In this document: piece by piece, positions 22,464 through 35,229 of the stretch
How the letters are laid out: the number at the start of each line of letters is the position of its first letter
How positions within the stretch are numbered: the first letter of the stretch is position 1
Origin: Zygnema cylindricum
Lineage: Eukaryota > Streptophyta > Zygnematophyceae > Zygnematales > Zygnemataceae
Direction: 5' to 3'
Assembly: GCA_037447655.1 (NCBI GenBank)
Contig: JBBHKE010002698.1
Span: forward strand, 484,782 to 548,781
DNA: 64,000 nucleotides
Notes under the pieces: model-generated
What the model was told of the DNA's origin: nothing
The model's input: only the letters and a program-made list of their open reading frames with translations
Database searches by the model: none
Program-made: the position numbers and the translations under genes

Positions 22464-24672
22464 CATTGCATGCGGTCGTAAAAGTAGGAAGTGGAGCTCA
22501 TCTACTAAAAGGCATCATGGAGAGGCCAATTACATGATTTGTGTGTTTGTGTGGAAGACATTCCTAATCCCCACCAATAACACACTGACATTGTGAGCGT
22601 GATTCTCGTGCCCTGCTAGCCAACGCTTGAAATAGGTAAGATCAAAGTCCAAAGAGGAAGTAAAAAGATGCAATGCGAGCAGATTATTGATGTGATCTAC
22701 CATAAAAATCCGTGGCAAATAACTTAGTGTTGCTTTAACGACTTCTCAAAGATGAGAATAATTTAGCGAGTAGAGTAGCGGTTTGGGGTAACAAAAATGG
22801 CAACATTCGAAAACGTTAAAATTGCTTACAAAATTCGAATTGTGGTGAAAGCGGTGGTTTTAGAGGGTAAGACTGTTCGATTAAAGGTCATGTTTAGCAT
22901 TAAGAGTGGTTAGAACGATCTTGGGACACGTTTTAATTTTTTTAGATAAACCAACACCAAGAGCGTAAGGTTTATCAGATCCTCTACAAGAAACTCGAGA
23001 TGTGTGAGTAGCAACAAAATAAGAAACAATCAAATTAAACTAGCGAGAAACATATGCAAAATGTGGAGGCGTTCAATCAACAATTCATGAAGAAGATGGG
23101 ACGTGTGAGTAAAAGGGATTGGGTGAAACAAGTGAGGGACGTATTGGGTAAGTTTGGTAGATAAGGGGTTAAATGGGTGTCCAACGAGGTTAGAGGAAGA
23201 AAGGGGCTAAAAAGAGGGACAAAGTCGAAGCTTCGGATTGCTTTTGACAGTGAAAAGGGAAATATTGAGGTGTGGCTAAAGGTTGGGGAAACTTTACCCC
23301 ATGTTGGGGGGAGGGTGTGGGAGTATAGAGAACGTTCGAGTGAAAGGGTTAGGATGAAATTGCGCCCGTGGGTGGCGAATGAGATAATTTGGGGTATTGT
23401 GACAACCTTGAGAAGAGGGTCCCTACACGCAAATACGAGGGAGATGATGGAGAAAGAGAGTGTGACACTCGTTGTTTATAGGGGATCATAAAAAAATATT
23501 TGCGTGAAAAGAAAATTACTTAGCCAAAATAAGTGTTAGTGACTTTTCCGTCATATTTTCTATCATTTTATTTTTTTTATCTCATTCTCTTGCCTTAGTT
23601 TTCTTTTTGTATGCCAATTGTTTTTTTTACTTAGGGTCACAAGCTAAAAGGTTAAGGTCAAGAGTTGATATTTCGATATTCAATTTGTTCGTACGCACCG
23701 CAATAGTCACACATTATTTTAATTCTACAAACTAAAGGTTAGATATTTGCAATTGGTGGTTTTCTAATATTGAATTTGTCGATTCCAATCACAAAGGTTA
23801 TCCATATATTATTAACACGTACATGAATGAAAATTAGTTTATTACATTAATACGTTAGATGTATAGTAACAAATCACAATAGTCTTAATTTTTTTTATTA
23901 CAAATTATGGCATCGATATTGTTTATCTTTTACTAATTGATAGATTTTGATCAGCATTATAAGGTGGAAATTAGTCACATACTACCTAAATCCTACGCGC
24001 ATTGTCGTTGCAATTCACCAAGTTCGCCTAACTTTATTTATCTCATTTTATATGAAGATATCACAACAATCTTAAAATGTTTTTCTTTATTAATAAATTA
24101 TGGCATCGCTGTTGTTTATTGTGTACTACTTGATAAATTTTGATTAGCAATATAAAGTTAAAATTAGTCACATACCATCTAAATCCAACACACATTCTCG
24201 CAGTAGTTTACCAGGTTTCGCCTAACTTTTTTTATATTTACGACCTTTCAAACTTTAACCTCTTGTGACAAAAACCTCGTACAATCTACTGTGGGACACT
24301 ATACACCCAGCCCGAGAAAACTACACAAAACACCATATATTATATATCCTCAATTAACATAACAATGCCTCTTCGCCAAATGACAATATGGATAAAAACC
24401 CCAACGGGCAAATATTTAATGTAGTCGAACATGAAAACCTACAAACTTAATCGACAAGTTCAAAAAAAAAACAAGACCCATATTATGCCAATAATTAATT
24501 GTGTTATTTAAGATTAGGTCTAGCCCGTACTCTATAATTTTAACAAAATGTTTGAATGTCTACCAAAAATGGTAGTAGTAAGATTGTTTAATAGGTGGGG
24601 TACTTTGCGATTTTAACAGAATTTTGGGTTGTCAATTAAAAGCGGTAGTAGTAATATTATTTAATATATGGA
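22464..24672. other. Gene-free stretch
   Basis: AT-rich in the second half. A 104-codon frame at 23177-23491 (plus) has no features I recognise. A tandem repeat lies at about 23876-24240. No RNA gene seen. Confidence 0.55.
23876..24240. repeat. Imperfect tandem duplication, unit about 185 bp
   Basis: Two consecutive copies share AAATTATGGCATCG, TTTTGAT-AGCA, AAATTAGTCACATAC and GTTCGCCTAACTTT-like blocks. Many substitutions separate them, so it is old. Confidence 0.65.
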
Positions 24673-25513
24673 TGAAATTCTATGGGTTCCATTTCCCCAC
24701 AGAAATTTCAAACGTAAAGAAGCTTATCAAGATAGAGTTGACTCCAAGTTGATACAAACCCAAATGACTGACACCTTGACTGTCACAAATCGTATAGAGC
24801 TTCACCCCTGTGAAAGAAGACTTTTTGTGTTCTCAGTTTCACCACAGAATGCAAAACTTGAACATGTGTTTTGGACAGCATTACCCACTTTGACTTTCCC
24901 TTAGAAATGCCGCCACCCTGGTAAGAAAAAACTCTAACCGATTACCCCCTTGTGTAGCGTGGACTCCTCGAGTCCGCAACAAAAATAATCATTGAATTTG
25001 CTCCCTGAATAGTTAGTTATGGATGGCCAAAGATGGCCTATAAATACAAAAGGTCACTTAGAGAGAGGCGCCTCAAACACGCTAAATCCATTAACTCCTA
25101 CTCACACCTACCTACTACTATACCCTATACCAATCACAAGAGTTTATAGTACAAGAAGGTACAGTGGCCGATTGTAGTTCTTATTCGGCCATTGTAAAAC
25201 ATGGCCTTTTGGTTGACACTTGTCAGCTTGGGAGCCATCGTTCCTCCTCCCATCTTTTCAGGCGTTCAATGATGTGGCGCCACGTGGCACAGCGCGCCGC
25301 AGTGTCTGAAAGCCGCCAAAGATTCATTCAAGTTTGGCGGGGGCGACGTCGTCCGTCCAATAATGTATTTTACAGAGTTAGATTTGCGTCCGCGAGCGCC
25401 ATTTGAGTATAGATGTCGTTTCGTCAATGTTGGTCTGTTTAAGTGAAAGTGACGTTTGCGTGTACCGAACCGCATACATGTATCGTTAGTTCTTTAATGG
25501 ATAAAGCATATGT

Positions 25514-26483
25514 TGTAATTCTGTGACCTCTATTGGTACACAGAATGTCCAGCTTATGTGAAGCCTCTAGAATAGTATATGCACTTTTGACTTTGACAGT
25601 GAATAAGTCCCACCCTGGGACGCAAAAACTCTGACCGACTACACCCCTATATAGCCAGGACTCTCCTGAGTCTGCTGCAAAAAAAATCAGTGAAATTGCT
25701 CACTTGAGCTTTAAGTTATGGCTGACCAAAGTTGATCTATAAATATAAGTGCACTCTGGGAGAGTGGCTCGAAAACCAAAAATATTCTAAGTCCTAAGCT
25801 ACCTCTCTAAGCCTACTACTAAGGTACTTCAACCAATCATAAAACTGTAAAGTAGAAGAAGGTACAGGTACCGTTGTACTTCATTTACGGCCATAGTACG
25901 GCATGGCCGTTCCGCTGACGCGTGTCAGTTCCGGAGCCGTAGTTGCTCCTCCCCTGATATCCGCTACCCAACCATATGTTGCCACGTGTCATCCACCGAC
26001 ATCTGGTCCGCAAACCGTCAAACAGCTATTCCGGCATTCCGGCTCCACTGTGAGTCGTTCGATCAGATCTACACATTTGATTTCGTCCGTTGAAAATTAA
26101 ATGTTAATTCGTATATTTCGTGCGGTCCCGATTTCGTGCGGACCGGTATGTTTCCATACATAAATCTTCCCGTAATTAGTTAAATGAAATGTCCGGCGCG
26201 GTATAGCTTTAAATAAATATCGCCCCATATGTATTTATCGATTTCTTCAAGACTTACCGGGTAAGGCGCGCGGCTAGTCCGTACGGTGATCATCCAGAGG
26301 TCACTGGATCAAGTCCCACAAGGGGCAGTTATATTTTGCAAAAAAACTGTACTGGATGATATGCCTGTCTTCTTTAGCTGCAGCGGGCAGCCATGGCTGT
26401 CTGCAGGTCATCAGTGACTACGACAAGTATGAGGGCTGTTGTAAGTCCACAAGAAAGACTACAAAATACCTCTCTTTTCAACA
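25514..26483 (-). repeat. Solo LTR F inside LTR G
   Basis: 970 bp, TG to CA, flanked on both sides by TATGT (25509-25513 and 26484-26488). Closely similar to the LTRs of Copia C. G-box 25983-25988; hairpins GTCCC/GGGAC 25607-25621, CTACA/TATAG 25639-25654 (one G-U pair in the element's RNA sense), GACTC/GAGTC 25659-25672. Confidence 0.92.
26250..26335 (+). other. tRNA-like module in LTR F
   Basis: GACTTACCGGGTAAGGCGCG resembles a tRNA 5' region and D arm. GGATCAAGTCC (26306-26316) sits at the B-box position, followed by a CCCAC stretch as in T arms. Confidence 0.7.
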
Positions 26484-26670
26484 TATGTTTATAAAGGTCT
26501 TCGTAGACATTTGTTCAAATCCTATTTAGGGCTACATTTTGGTAATCTATCAATCTGTCTGTCTGTACGCCTGTTTCTCTCTGACTATGGCGGCAGCCAT
26601 GGTGACTCTCTCCCTCTCTTCAAACTAGAGTCTAAATTAAGAAGTGAATATTAATTACTTCTTTTCAACA

Positions 26671-29600
26671 GTGGACTGTGACACATCTGTCAATTTTATA
26701 ATTATCACTGGTAGCTTTGATAATAGAGTGAGCTAGCATGTAATATATTGTATTTGTTGTAAATTCATACTTCTCATATATATTGGGTATAATGTTTTTG
26801 GTATGATGAGATTTATGCCTTAAGGAAAACATTTAAATAACAATGAAAAGTTATTGACCTACGATTAATTAATAATTGCCCCATTCCCCTACAACCATTT
26901 TTTTTGCTATATTCCACGACATTAGATGAATAATGTTTATAAAAACATAGTATAGTGTGTGAAATTTTATGCGTGTGAAATTAGGCCGAGTGGATTTGAC
27001 AAGATTTTACCATTAGAAACATTATTGTTTACGTGCATTTATGATTCTATATTTACCATAAAAAAATCAATTGAAAAGTTTCTATAACGTTAAAATGTTC
27101 ATGTGCTTTTACGATCGTATTAGAGAAATTAGGCACATTGTTCTTTATATACATTTACAATCGTATATTTTCCAAACAAAAATTAATTGTATCTTTTCCA
27201 AACAAAATTGAATGGATATTTTTTCTATAACGTTAAATTGTTTATGTGCTTTTATAATTGTATTGGATAAATTAGGCATTTTTTTTCGGATCAATAGTCT
27301 TAATTTAAATTTGTCAATTGTTTGACATACTGTTTTCTTTAATTATGGTGTTCATATAATGACTTAAAATCTATTTTTTTTATTTTTACCTATTTTTTTT
27401 TCTCACCAATTTGGTATCGTCGTTTGTCGATTATGTGACATACCGTTTTCTTTTATTTTGGTTTTCATATATATGAGTTAAAATCCATGTTTTGATTTTT
27501 ACATGTTTTTTTTTTCTCACCAAACTTTTATGGTCGTTGCGCGTGAATTTTGTGAAACCTTAGGTTTTGCATTAACGAAAACATAATTATACTAAATAAC
27601 TTTTAAAGTAGTAAATCTACCTAAGCAATGGGAGTAAATACAGTTAGTTTCCCCGAAGCCTTCAAATCCGACCTCACCAAAATAATATTAATTCACACAC
27701 AATCGACGCACTATTAACTTGAGAACTAACATGAGAATAATAAGGCGTTTTCAATTTCGGAGCCACATGTGAAATCTTTAATGACAATCGTCGACTGTGG
27801 CAAACTTATTTTTAACTATATTCGTAAATGTGATCGAAATCCATCGAACTTGAGTTTAACTTTTTTTTGTGATATTATATTTATTTAAAGTGGATAATGC
27901 ACCTCAATACGTGTAAACACAACAATTGAGGTTACATTTTTTTCACAAAGTGGAAAATAAAAAAAAAAAAATAACACAAGACTACGAAATAACTCGTTGG
28001 TTATCTAGGTTGATTCGTCATTCCAATTAATCACACTCTTAAATAAAATAACATTTACACAAAAAATAAAATGCCAATATTATTATTACTTTAATTATTA
28101 TTTATATAAAAAACCATTAAGTTGTCAACTTATTTACATTAATACAACACCATATTAGTAAAACAGGGATAGGTTTAAAATCACAAAAGAGAAAAACTAA
28201 ATGGGGTTTGGTTACATAATATGTTTAAAAAAATAAAAGTCATGTTATCTCTAAAAACTTAAATATAAGGCACATTAATAAATAGTAGTAAAAATATCAG
28301 ATGATGGTTTTTTATCTATACAATCTATAACTTATTTGAGAGTTACGATCTTTATGATTATTTTTGAGAGGAAAACAGACTGAGATAAATATTTTAAATC
28401 TCAAAGGCCAACGAGAGATTTGGTGGAAATTGTGACATTTGTATTTCCGTAAAATTTTCAATTTTTTACTTTTGCTAGCTAGACAATTAAAATGACAAAA
28501 AAAAATGTGAGATTCAGTATAAGAAAAAATAATCAAATGAAACATATGTTAAACAGCGACAATGTAATTAAAGTTAGAGGATTTTTTTTTTTTTTTAATT
28601 TGTTTTAGTTTATAGTTTACGGCGAGGGTTTGAAAAATCGTTTAAAACACAGTTTTAGTTTGTAGTGACATATTACCAAGTCTATATCGTTGGCTAGTCT
28701 ATTGCAATACCAAAAGAGGGAGTTTATTTTTTAGTTTTAGTTTTTTTTAATTTAATTACATGCTGAACCCTCTCTTGAGGATCGCATGATGTTGTGAAAG
28801 TTTACTAAAAGATAGGAGGGGATATTTTTTTGTTATCTTTTATAAGTTTTTAGTATAATTGTGCTCGTGCAACCGTGAAGTTTACCTAAAACGAATAGAC
28901 CAAAAGACACTCTCATCCTAGTCACGCTAAGCCAAAACACCCACATTAACTTGAATTTTAGCGAATAATATTATGTTATTTGAGACAAATATTTTTAGTC
29001 ACTCTCGGTTCAAACATTGTTAATAGGATGTTTGGGTGTTCGACAACAAATTTTTTCCACGGCAGTGACAATAACAAGCCCATGATCTTATTTTGAACCA
29101 ATCGTTGTAAAAGAACAAACTATATGAATTGTTGATTTTTTTGCGAAATGATTGATGATCAACTTTGGTATGTTACCCATTAGAGTATTTGGATGCAAAG
29201 GTTTTGTACATCATGAGTAGCATGGGTTAGCGAAGTCGTATATGTGAATGGAATAACTTTACAATTTACTCATTCTCAAATAGATATTGGTGCTCGAATA
29301 GCTTGGTGAATCGAAAGGATATTGGTGATCAAGGAGCTAGGTGAATCGAAAGATTTACATTTTGAATTTGAATTTTCGACAAAATACACAATGGAATATT
29401 TATATTTATAGACAATGAACTATCACTTGAGATCTCCACTTTAAAGTGATGTCAATATTCAACATCTTAATAGGGTGGCAAAACGTTTTTTTTCAAGTAT
29501 CGATTCATATGTTTTTTTGTTGTGATACGGATAACGGAAATGATTTAACTATTGATATTTCCTGCCGATATGAAATAATATTGTACGAAAAAGCCTCTCG

Positions 29601-30341
29601 ATCACCTAAAAAATAAACTTTTACCGTAAAAAATAAAAACTCATTTTAAATGGTAATCTTTTGTATGAAACCAATTGTTAGTTTGTGTTGCGTAATTTTA
29701 TAATTGTTCGGTAAAGGGTGGACGATATGCACCGAGTAAACTCGAATGTGCGTTTCGTTCTTTACATTAGCTTGACATATAAGTGTGTTTTAATCATTTA
29801 ATTTTGCCTTCCATATTTATTTTTTTGTCTTTCAAATTTTTTTTTCTCAATTTTTAGCTTTTTTCGGACAATTTTAGGGTTACTAAATGCTTTCGGGTTT
29901 TTTAATTACTTTAAAGGGTATTATAATATTTTGTTGGTTGTTTTAGCTTTTAGGATGGAATAACTTTTCATATATTTGTTTTTTGGGGAAATGGTTTTAC
30001 GGGGGACTAATAATCAAAATAATATGCAATATAATGCAGTATGGAACCGTTACAAAAACCAAAGGTCACCAACGAAATCGAGCTGCCCTTTGAATGGAGA
30101 TTCCCACCGGAGCATTTCCCATTCCGATGATTTTCCGTTTTCTGGTAAAATATGAAACTTTTAAAATCCTTTGTACGTGCAAAACTTTCTTTCTATTTGT
30201 CGAACAGCGATCCTTTCATTCATAGCCTATTCCCACGGGAAAAAAATCACTTCCGCAACAGACGGACGGTCGAATAATGTACGGCTTTCTATGAAAAACC
30301 GTACAAAAAATATTGTCGGATGTAGAAGTCAGGTTAAAGTA
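26671..30341. other. Long AT-rich stretch, no gene seen
   Basis: Poly-A and poly-T runs and no coding frame above noise. Imperfect tandem repeats occur at 27060-27280 and 27300-27540. Around 29290-29350 the phrase GGTGAATCGAAAG occurs twice. Confidence 0.6.
27060..27540. repeat. Two neighbouring imperfect tandem duplications
   Basis: First, CTATAACGTTAAA-TGTT-ATGTGCTTTTA blocks near 27085 and 27222 (offset about 140). Second, GACATAC-GTTTTCTTT and TTTTTTCTCACCAA blocks at about 27320-27405 and 27435-27525 (offset about 115). Both are diverged. Confidence 0.6.
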
Positions 30342-30560
30342 CACCGCCAATCGTTATTAGCGTTGTGTACGCTAATTCCGTCCCGCTTTTTTTTTATTTT
30401 ATTCTCAAATAGAATTATCCACACTATTTTAAAAAAAAAACCTAATTCCTAATTATAATAGACGATTTCTTCGAAAAATTCCAAATTCCCAATTAGCGTA
30501 AACAACGCTAATTATTCGTATACGCTAAAAAAACTTACACGATAGTAACGATTGGCGGTG
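30342..30560. repeat. CACCGCC-family MITE, copy 1 of a close pair
   Basis: 219 bp. Ends CACCGCCAATCGTTATTAGC and (reverse complement) CACCGCCAATCGTTACTATC, flanked by TA on both sides. No coding capacity. TA target and conserved ends suggest a Tc1/mariner-like MITE; the superfamily is an inference. Confidence 0.8.
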
Positions 30561-30679
30561 TAGCGTATTTCGCCGAAAAGCTGACGTAGCCAAAACAACA
30601 TCGAACGGCTATTTCATTGCACTCGCGCGAAACAACTGCCGGTTTTGAACCACCGTCGTCGTCCTTCGAACATTCAGTA

Positions 30680-30897
30680 CACCGCCAATCGTTATTAGCG
30701 TTGTGTACGCTAATCCCGTCCCGCTTTTTTTTTTTTTTTATCCTCAAATAGAATTATCCTCACTATTTAAAAAAAGCCCTAATTCCTAATTAGAGTAATC
30801 GATTTCTTCCAAAATTTCCAAATTCCCAATTAGCGTACACCACGCTAAATAATAGTATACGCTAATCAAACGTACACGCTAATAGCGATTGGCGGTG
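30680..30897. repeat. CACCGCC-family MITE, copy 2 of a close pair
   Basis: 218 bp, same orientation and nearly the same sequence as the copy at 30342, with TA flanks. The 120-bp spacer between the two is unrelated. Confidence 0.8.
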
Positions 30898-31647
30898 TAC
30901 TGCAGGTTTGTTTTCGCGCCTATGTTTGATGACGTCGAAACTTGTACGTTTTCCGATCAGTTTCGGAAAATCAAATGCTCCGGTGGGTATAGGCTATCAG
31001 ACTCCTCACGGATTTGAATATCACCAATTTCAGTTTGACGCAACACATGTAGTCCACTGTGAATCGCTATTGAGGTTAATAACTTTATATCGACGTCTTA
31101 AATTCGGACCCGTGAACCAAAAATACAATCAATGGTACTATTTTCCCGTTGTTGTTCAAATCGTGTGATTTTTTCATTTATTTTTCCGATTTCTACGTAT
31201 AGCTAGTGACTTTTGAAAAAATCGCAAAAAAACGTAGAGTACTTTGTGTCCGGTAACTGATCGGAAAATTTACGGAAATATACGGAATTTTACGGCAATG
31301 TACGGACTTTGACGAAAAAATACGCTGCACTTCTTCGTACTTTCTGTCTAGTACACAACTGAATATTACGGAAATGTACGGACTTTTACGGAAATGTGCG
31401 GAATTTTACCGAAAATATACGGGCTTTTACGAAAAGAGACTTTGCATTGTTCCACCATTTGCGCGCTGTAAGTTTGAATTCTGTAAGATCGTACAGAATT
31501 TTTTTACATGTACGGAAATACGGTTACAAAATCTTTAACGATTTGAACGATTTTTTCAAATCGTTCACACTTCAAAGCGTTACTTACGTATAATTTTTGC
31601 GACTAAATCTTGAGTAAAATACCGTTTGAACAACAATGTATTTTGCC
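30898..31647. other. Non-coding stretch with TACGGAAAT short repeats
   Basis: Between about 31250 and 31440 words such as TTTACGGAAATGTACGGACT recur in irregular spacing; a related array is near 34370-34510. An 86-codon frame at 30908-31168 has no recognisable domain. Confidence 0.5.
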
Positions 31648-31650
31648 TTA

Positions 31651-32356
31651 GAGCGTTGTTCCATTAGGCGCTCTTTGTAAACGTCAAAAATTCGTTTACT
31701 GAGGCGATCGTTCCATTGTGTCGGGTCAGTAACCGACATTTGTTTTGCGTGGCACATTTTGATTGGTTCACGTAATAGATGAATACGATTCTAGTAATCT
31801 TCAAAGAATCTCTGAGAGCAAATTGTGACCACATATTTGTACCAGCGAAAGGTGAAAAGTGTCTTGTACGACGTATTGAATTAAATATATACGGGCGGAC
31901 GAAACGTAATATATGTAAAAGCGTACGAAAATGTCAGAATGGTTAGTGGATACCAACAGAAGCGTGAAACAATATCTTCCGTCAAAGATTTTCTTGCGGC
32001 TTCCGGTGGCCTCGCATCCTCCTTGGCGGAAGGCACATGTCATATGCGACGTGTACCCATCTGATCGCGCGGTCGTCGTGGATATTGGTTCACTTTTCCA
32101 CGAGGCACGACGGTATTCGTTCAGGCGCTGAGAATTGACCTACTCCGGGTCACTACTTGCGAACTGAAATTGTCAAACGACGGCGTATCCGATAATGCAT
32201 CCAACGGTACACGTTTACGCCCATAAACGTGGAGAATCAAATCCCTCATTCAGTAGCCTTGTTTTTCTGACATTTTTTTTTCTTTGGTACGGCACTGTAC
32301 GGAACAGTACGGCTTTCAGTAAACAACGTCATTTTTCCCCTAATGGAACCTTGCCC
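31651..32356. repeat. Harbinger-type non-autonomous element
   Basis: Imperfect TIRs GAGCGTTGTTCCATTAGGCG and (reverse complement) GGGCAAGGTTCCATTAGGGG, with TTA on both sides (31648-31650, 32357-32359). A 3-bp TTA target is typical of PIF/Harbinger. No transposase. The inverted repeat at 7997-9168 is built from diverged copies. Confidence 0.72.
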
Positions 32357-32359
32357 TTA

Positions 32360-33090
32360 GGGCCAAGTTCCATCAGACGAAAACTGGGGTAGTTTACAGA
32401 AATCCGCGACTATCCGTACCAGAACGTACCGCTTATTTTATTTTTATTCGAAAACATACATTACAGAGAATCTTGCCAATACTCTCCGAAGGTCTAGGAG
32501 GTAATACTGACCGTGGGATGTTCATCCGCGAAGCGTTCTCTTCACTTTTCTCTGTAGCTGCCAACGTACCTGTAAGAGGTGGGTTGGCAGATACCGAAAA
32601 TAATTAATAGTGACACGCTGGACGAAAAAGCTACGTGTCATGATGGAAAACCAACGAAAATTGACGAAATTTGCACATGGTATGTACTTTTCAAAATGCA
32701 ACTGAAATTTAAAAGTGTAATCTCGAAACGGTCCTTCGTTGCGCAATTCCTTTCGTCACACTATTTCCAGCAAAAGATTTTTGTCATGTTCGAAAATAGG
32801 AAATCTAAAAAATGAGTTGGCGTAAAAGACCGACGTTTGTAGAAAGTACAAAATTTATGTCGTATTATGACTTGGTACGCAGGTACATAGTACGCAAGTG
32901 AAAATTTGAAGTGAAAATTTGTCGGTGTGAAGATTTTTTAAAGATTTTGAGTATCCGGTCAAAACCCACGTGGTACCACTCAATGTATATCACGTGGAAT
33001 ACAGAGCCTTCGTGATGGAACATCGACTCAATTAACTCGGTCTGTATAATTAGGCGTACGATTACAGAAACGTTTGATGGAACTTGGCCC
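32360..33090. repeat. Harbinger-type non-autonomous element
   Basis: TIRs GGGCCAAGTTCCATCAGACG and (reverse complement) GGGCCAAGTTCCATCAAACG, flanked by TTA (32357-32359 and 33091-33093). The left TTA is shared with the preceding element, so one inserted at the edge of the other. No coding region. Confidence 0.78.
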
Positions 33091-33107
33091 TTAATGCTAA
33101 TGTAGTG

Positions 33108-33607
33108 CACCGCGAATTGTAATTAGAGTATATTACTCTAATTCGGTCGCTCGAAATTTCGACTCTATCACATGAAATAGAAAAAATGATTCTAATTTTT
33201 TCATTATTATATTTACAGTAGAGTTTAATTAGCGTTTTTAATTATAATATAGGCTCGTTTGAAATAGTGTGGAGTACTGACGACCTCATACCATGCAAAA
33301 TTGTACTTTATTAAGTAAAAAAGAAAAAAAATGATTTAATACATGTCGTTATCATGTAACTGCGTTTTAACAAACCGCGTAGTGCAAACGTCATAGTGAC
33401 GATAAACTCTACATTTTGCCAAAATTTGTACGAATACCTTATTTACAGTAGAGGATAAAAGCATGCCAAATTAGAGTACTTAAATAAATTAGAGTAAACT
33501 TCATATTTGAAACAACTCTATCACATAAATTAGCGTTCATTACTCTAATTATTATTTTTTGTTTTTGTACTCTAATTTTTTCATTACTCTAATTACAATT
33601 CGCGGTG
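33108..33607. repeat. CACCGCG-family MITE, 500 bp
   Basis: Ends CACCGCGAATTGTAATTAGA and its near-exact inverse at 33588-33607. The TIR continues with ACTCTAAT repeats. The right side touches the hAT-like end TAGTGTTGTGTATCGG. Confidence 0.75.
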
Positions 33608-35229
33608 TAGTGTTGTGTATCGGTAAGGATTTGCGGGTAACGGATATGGGCTTTTTTTCGGGTAGCTGATAATCGATATATTGGTACGATATATCGTTAT
33701 CGGTGTTATCGCCGATAAATACCCGATATTTATCGGTTATTACCGGCGATAACACCGATATCGATAACTATATGCAATATTTGTACGGACCGTACTAATA
33801 AATGTACGACCAGTACACTCAACTGTAGGTGTTATTCCCCGGACGCGCCGTGGACCCCCTTCCCCCCGATTTCGGTATAAAATCGTGATATTTCCTTCAT
33901 TAATTTTAATTTAATGGGGTTTTACTTGGGTTCCTCTTCCAAAATGTCATTTTTACTGTTATTTTTTTTTAAATGGCAATAAATGTCGGCAGTCTGACAA
34001 ATTTGTTTGTTTGCTTTGTTCGTCTGTTCGTTTGGTTTTCAAAAAAAAAATATTTTTTAAATTTACAATGTAATTTATTTTTTTCGTTTCGGTATAATAA
34101 TTTTAGAACTATAAACTATTATTTTATATTTGTCAACGTTTATGTGCCGCTCATTCGTAATAAATTTCAGTTAAACAGCGTACGGAACAAATTCTTACAC
34201 GTGGCATACCACGCTATATAAAGTAAATAATATAATACAATATATATGTGTTGTGTATCGGTAAAAAACTTATCACGATAACACCGATACCGATAGTTAT
34301 CGTTATCGAACTGTCAGCGGTCCCGATATATTTGTACTTTCTGTACTTTTTGTCCGGAATGCTTTCTGTCCGGTAAACTGAACGGAAATTTACGTGAAAT
34401 GTACGGCTTTTTACGGGAAATGTACGAAATTTGACGAAAAAATATGTTGCACTTTGTAGTACTTTTTGGGCGGTTACCTGTACATAAATTTGACGGGAAT
34501 GTACGAAATTGTACCGATAAACTGATTATCATGAAACGGTAAAAAGACGGCAGACTCAAAGTACAACGGATGCAGAATAACATTAGGCGCGCGGCTAGAA
34601 TCGAACGGACGACATTCAATGATAAAATAAGAGCGGACGGTCAGCGTGAGCGCCGACATCTCAGAATGGCTTTTTTGGCGGCTTTGGCCAAAAAAGTCGA
34701 CGGATTGACACGTCGCAGGTTTGTAGTGGATCTCAAAAAAGAAAGGGACAAAGCCACGGCGTCGGATGTGGAAGGTACATCGCTTTAACTGGAGCCGTAC
34801 TAAAGCGTAAATATATTATGCCGGCTACTGTCGGGGGAATAAGACGTACATATGAGTGTACAGGCCGTACATTTATCTGTACGGTTCGTACAGTTATCGC
34901 CGATAGTTATCGTTATCGGCATTATCGCCGATAAGTAGCCGATATTATCGGCTACTTATCGGCGATAAGACCGATAGCGATATATTGTACCAATATATCG
35001 ATTATCGGGTCCCCCAAAAATGGCCCATATCGGTTATCGGAAAATCCTTACCGATACACAACACTACAATATATTATAAAGTACTATTGTATGCATACTA
35101 TATTTTTTTAAGTTATCGCCGATATAAAATTTGTTGGTCTCAGACCGATATATCGGGACCTTTGACCATTCGATAACTGATAACTATCGATATCGTTTTT
35201 ATCGCGATAAATTATTTACCGATGCACAA
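33608..35229. repeat. hAT-like, CGATA-rich nested elements
   Basis: TAGTGTTGTGTATCGGTAAG at 33608 is matched in reverse at 35047-35066. A second pair of ends (TTGTGTATCGGTAAAAAAC near 34249 and the inverse ending at 35229) overlaps it, so two related units are nested or recombined. Sub-terminal parts are packed with CGATA/TATCG palindromes. The ends resemble the complete hAT-type unit at 55510. No transposase frame. Confidence 0.6.

Larger units (their letters stand above)
25490..26535 (+). other. tRNA-like module in LTR G, interrupted by LTR F
   Basis: TTAATGGATAAAGCATATG (D-arm-like) lies just before LTR F and TGTTCAAATCC (26512-26522, B-box-like) just after it. Insertion F landed inside the module. 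Confidence 0.65.
24673..26670 (-). repeat. Solo LTR G, split by solo LTR F
   Basis: Without the F insertion the LTR is about 1023 bp, reading on the minus strand from TGTTGAAAAGAAG (26670) to AGAATTTCA (24673). Flanks are ATGGA and GTGGA, one mismatch in a 5-bp duplication. No internal Copia sequence adjoins, so it arose by LTR-LTR recombination. G-box 25281-25286; hairpin GGACTC/GAGTCC 24961-24975; B-box-like TGTTCAAATCC at 26512-26522. Confidence 0.82.
31648..35229. repeat. Duplicated transposon cluster, copy 1
   Basis: This block is repeated at 39804-43343 in direct orientation with almost no differences. Copy 1 has about 42 bp more near 34940, where CGATAAGTAGCC and its inverse lie, and a few base changes lie near the left end and at about 34805. 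Contents in order: two Harbinger-type elements, a CACCGCG MITE, and hAT-like sequence rich in CGATA. Both limits coincide with transposon ends: TTA plus a TIR on the left and the end ACCGATGCACAA on the right. Confidence 0.92.

Noticed and set aside
23177-23491. 104-codon plus-strand frame, possible gene
   Set aside because: No recognisable domain, no splice or promoter context, and it lies in a gene-free stretch between LTRs.
31801-32043. Frames conserved between 31801-32131 and 39957-40287
   Set aside because: They are identical only because the whole transposon cluster is duplicated.
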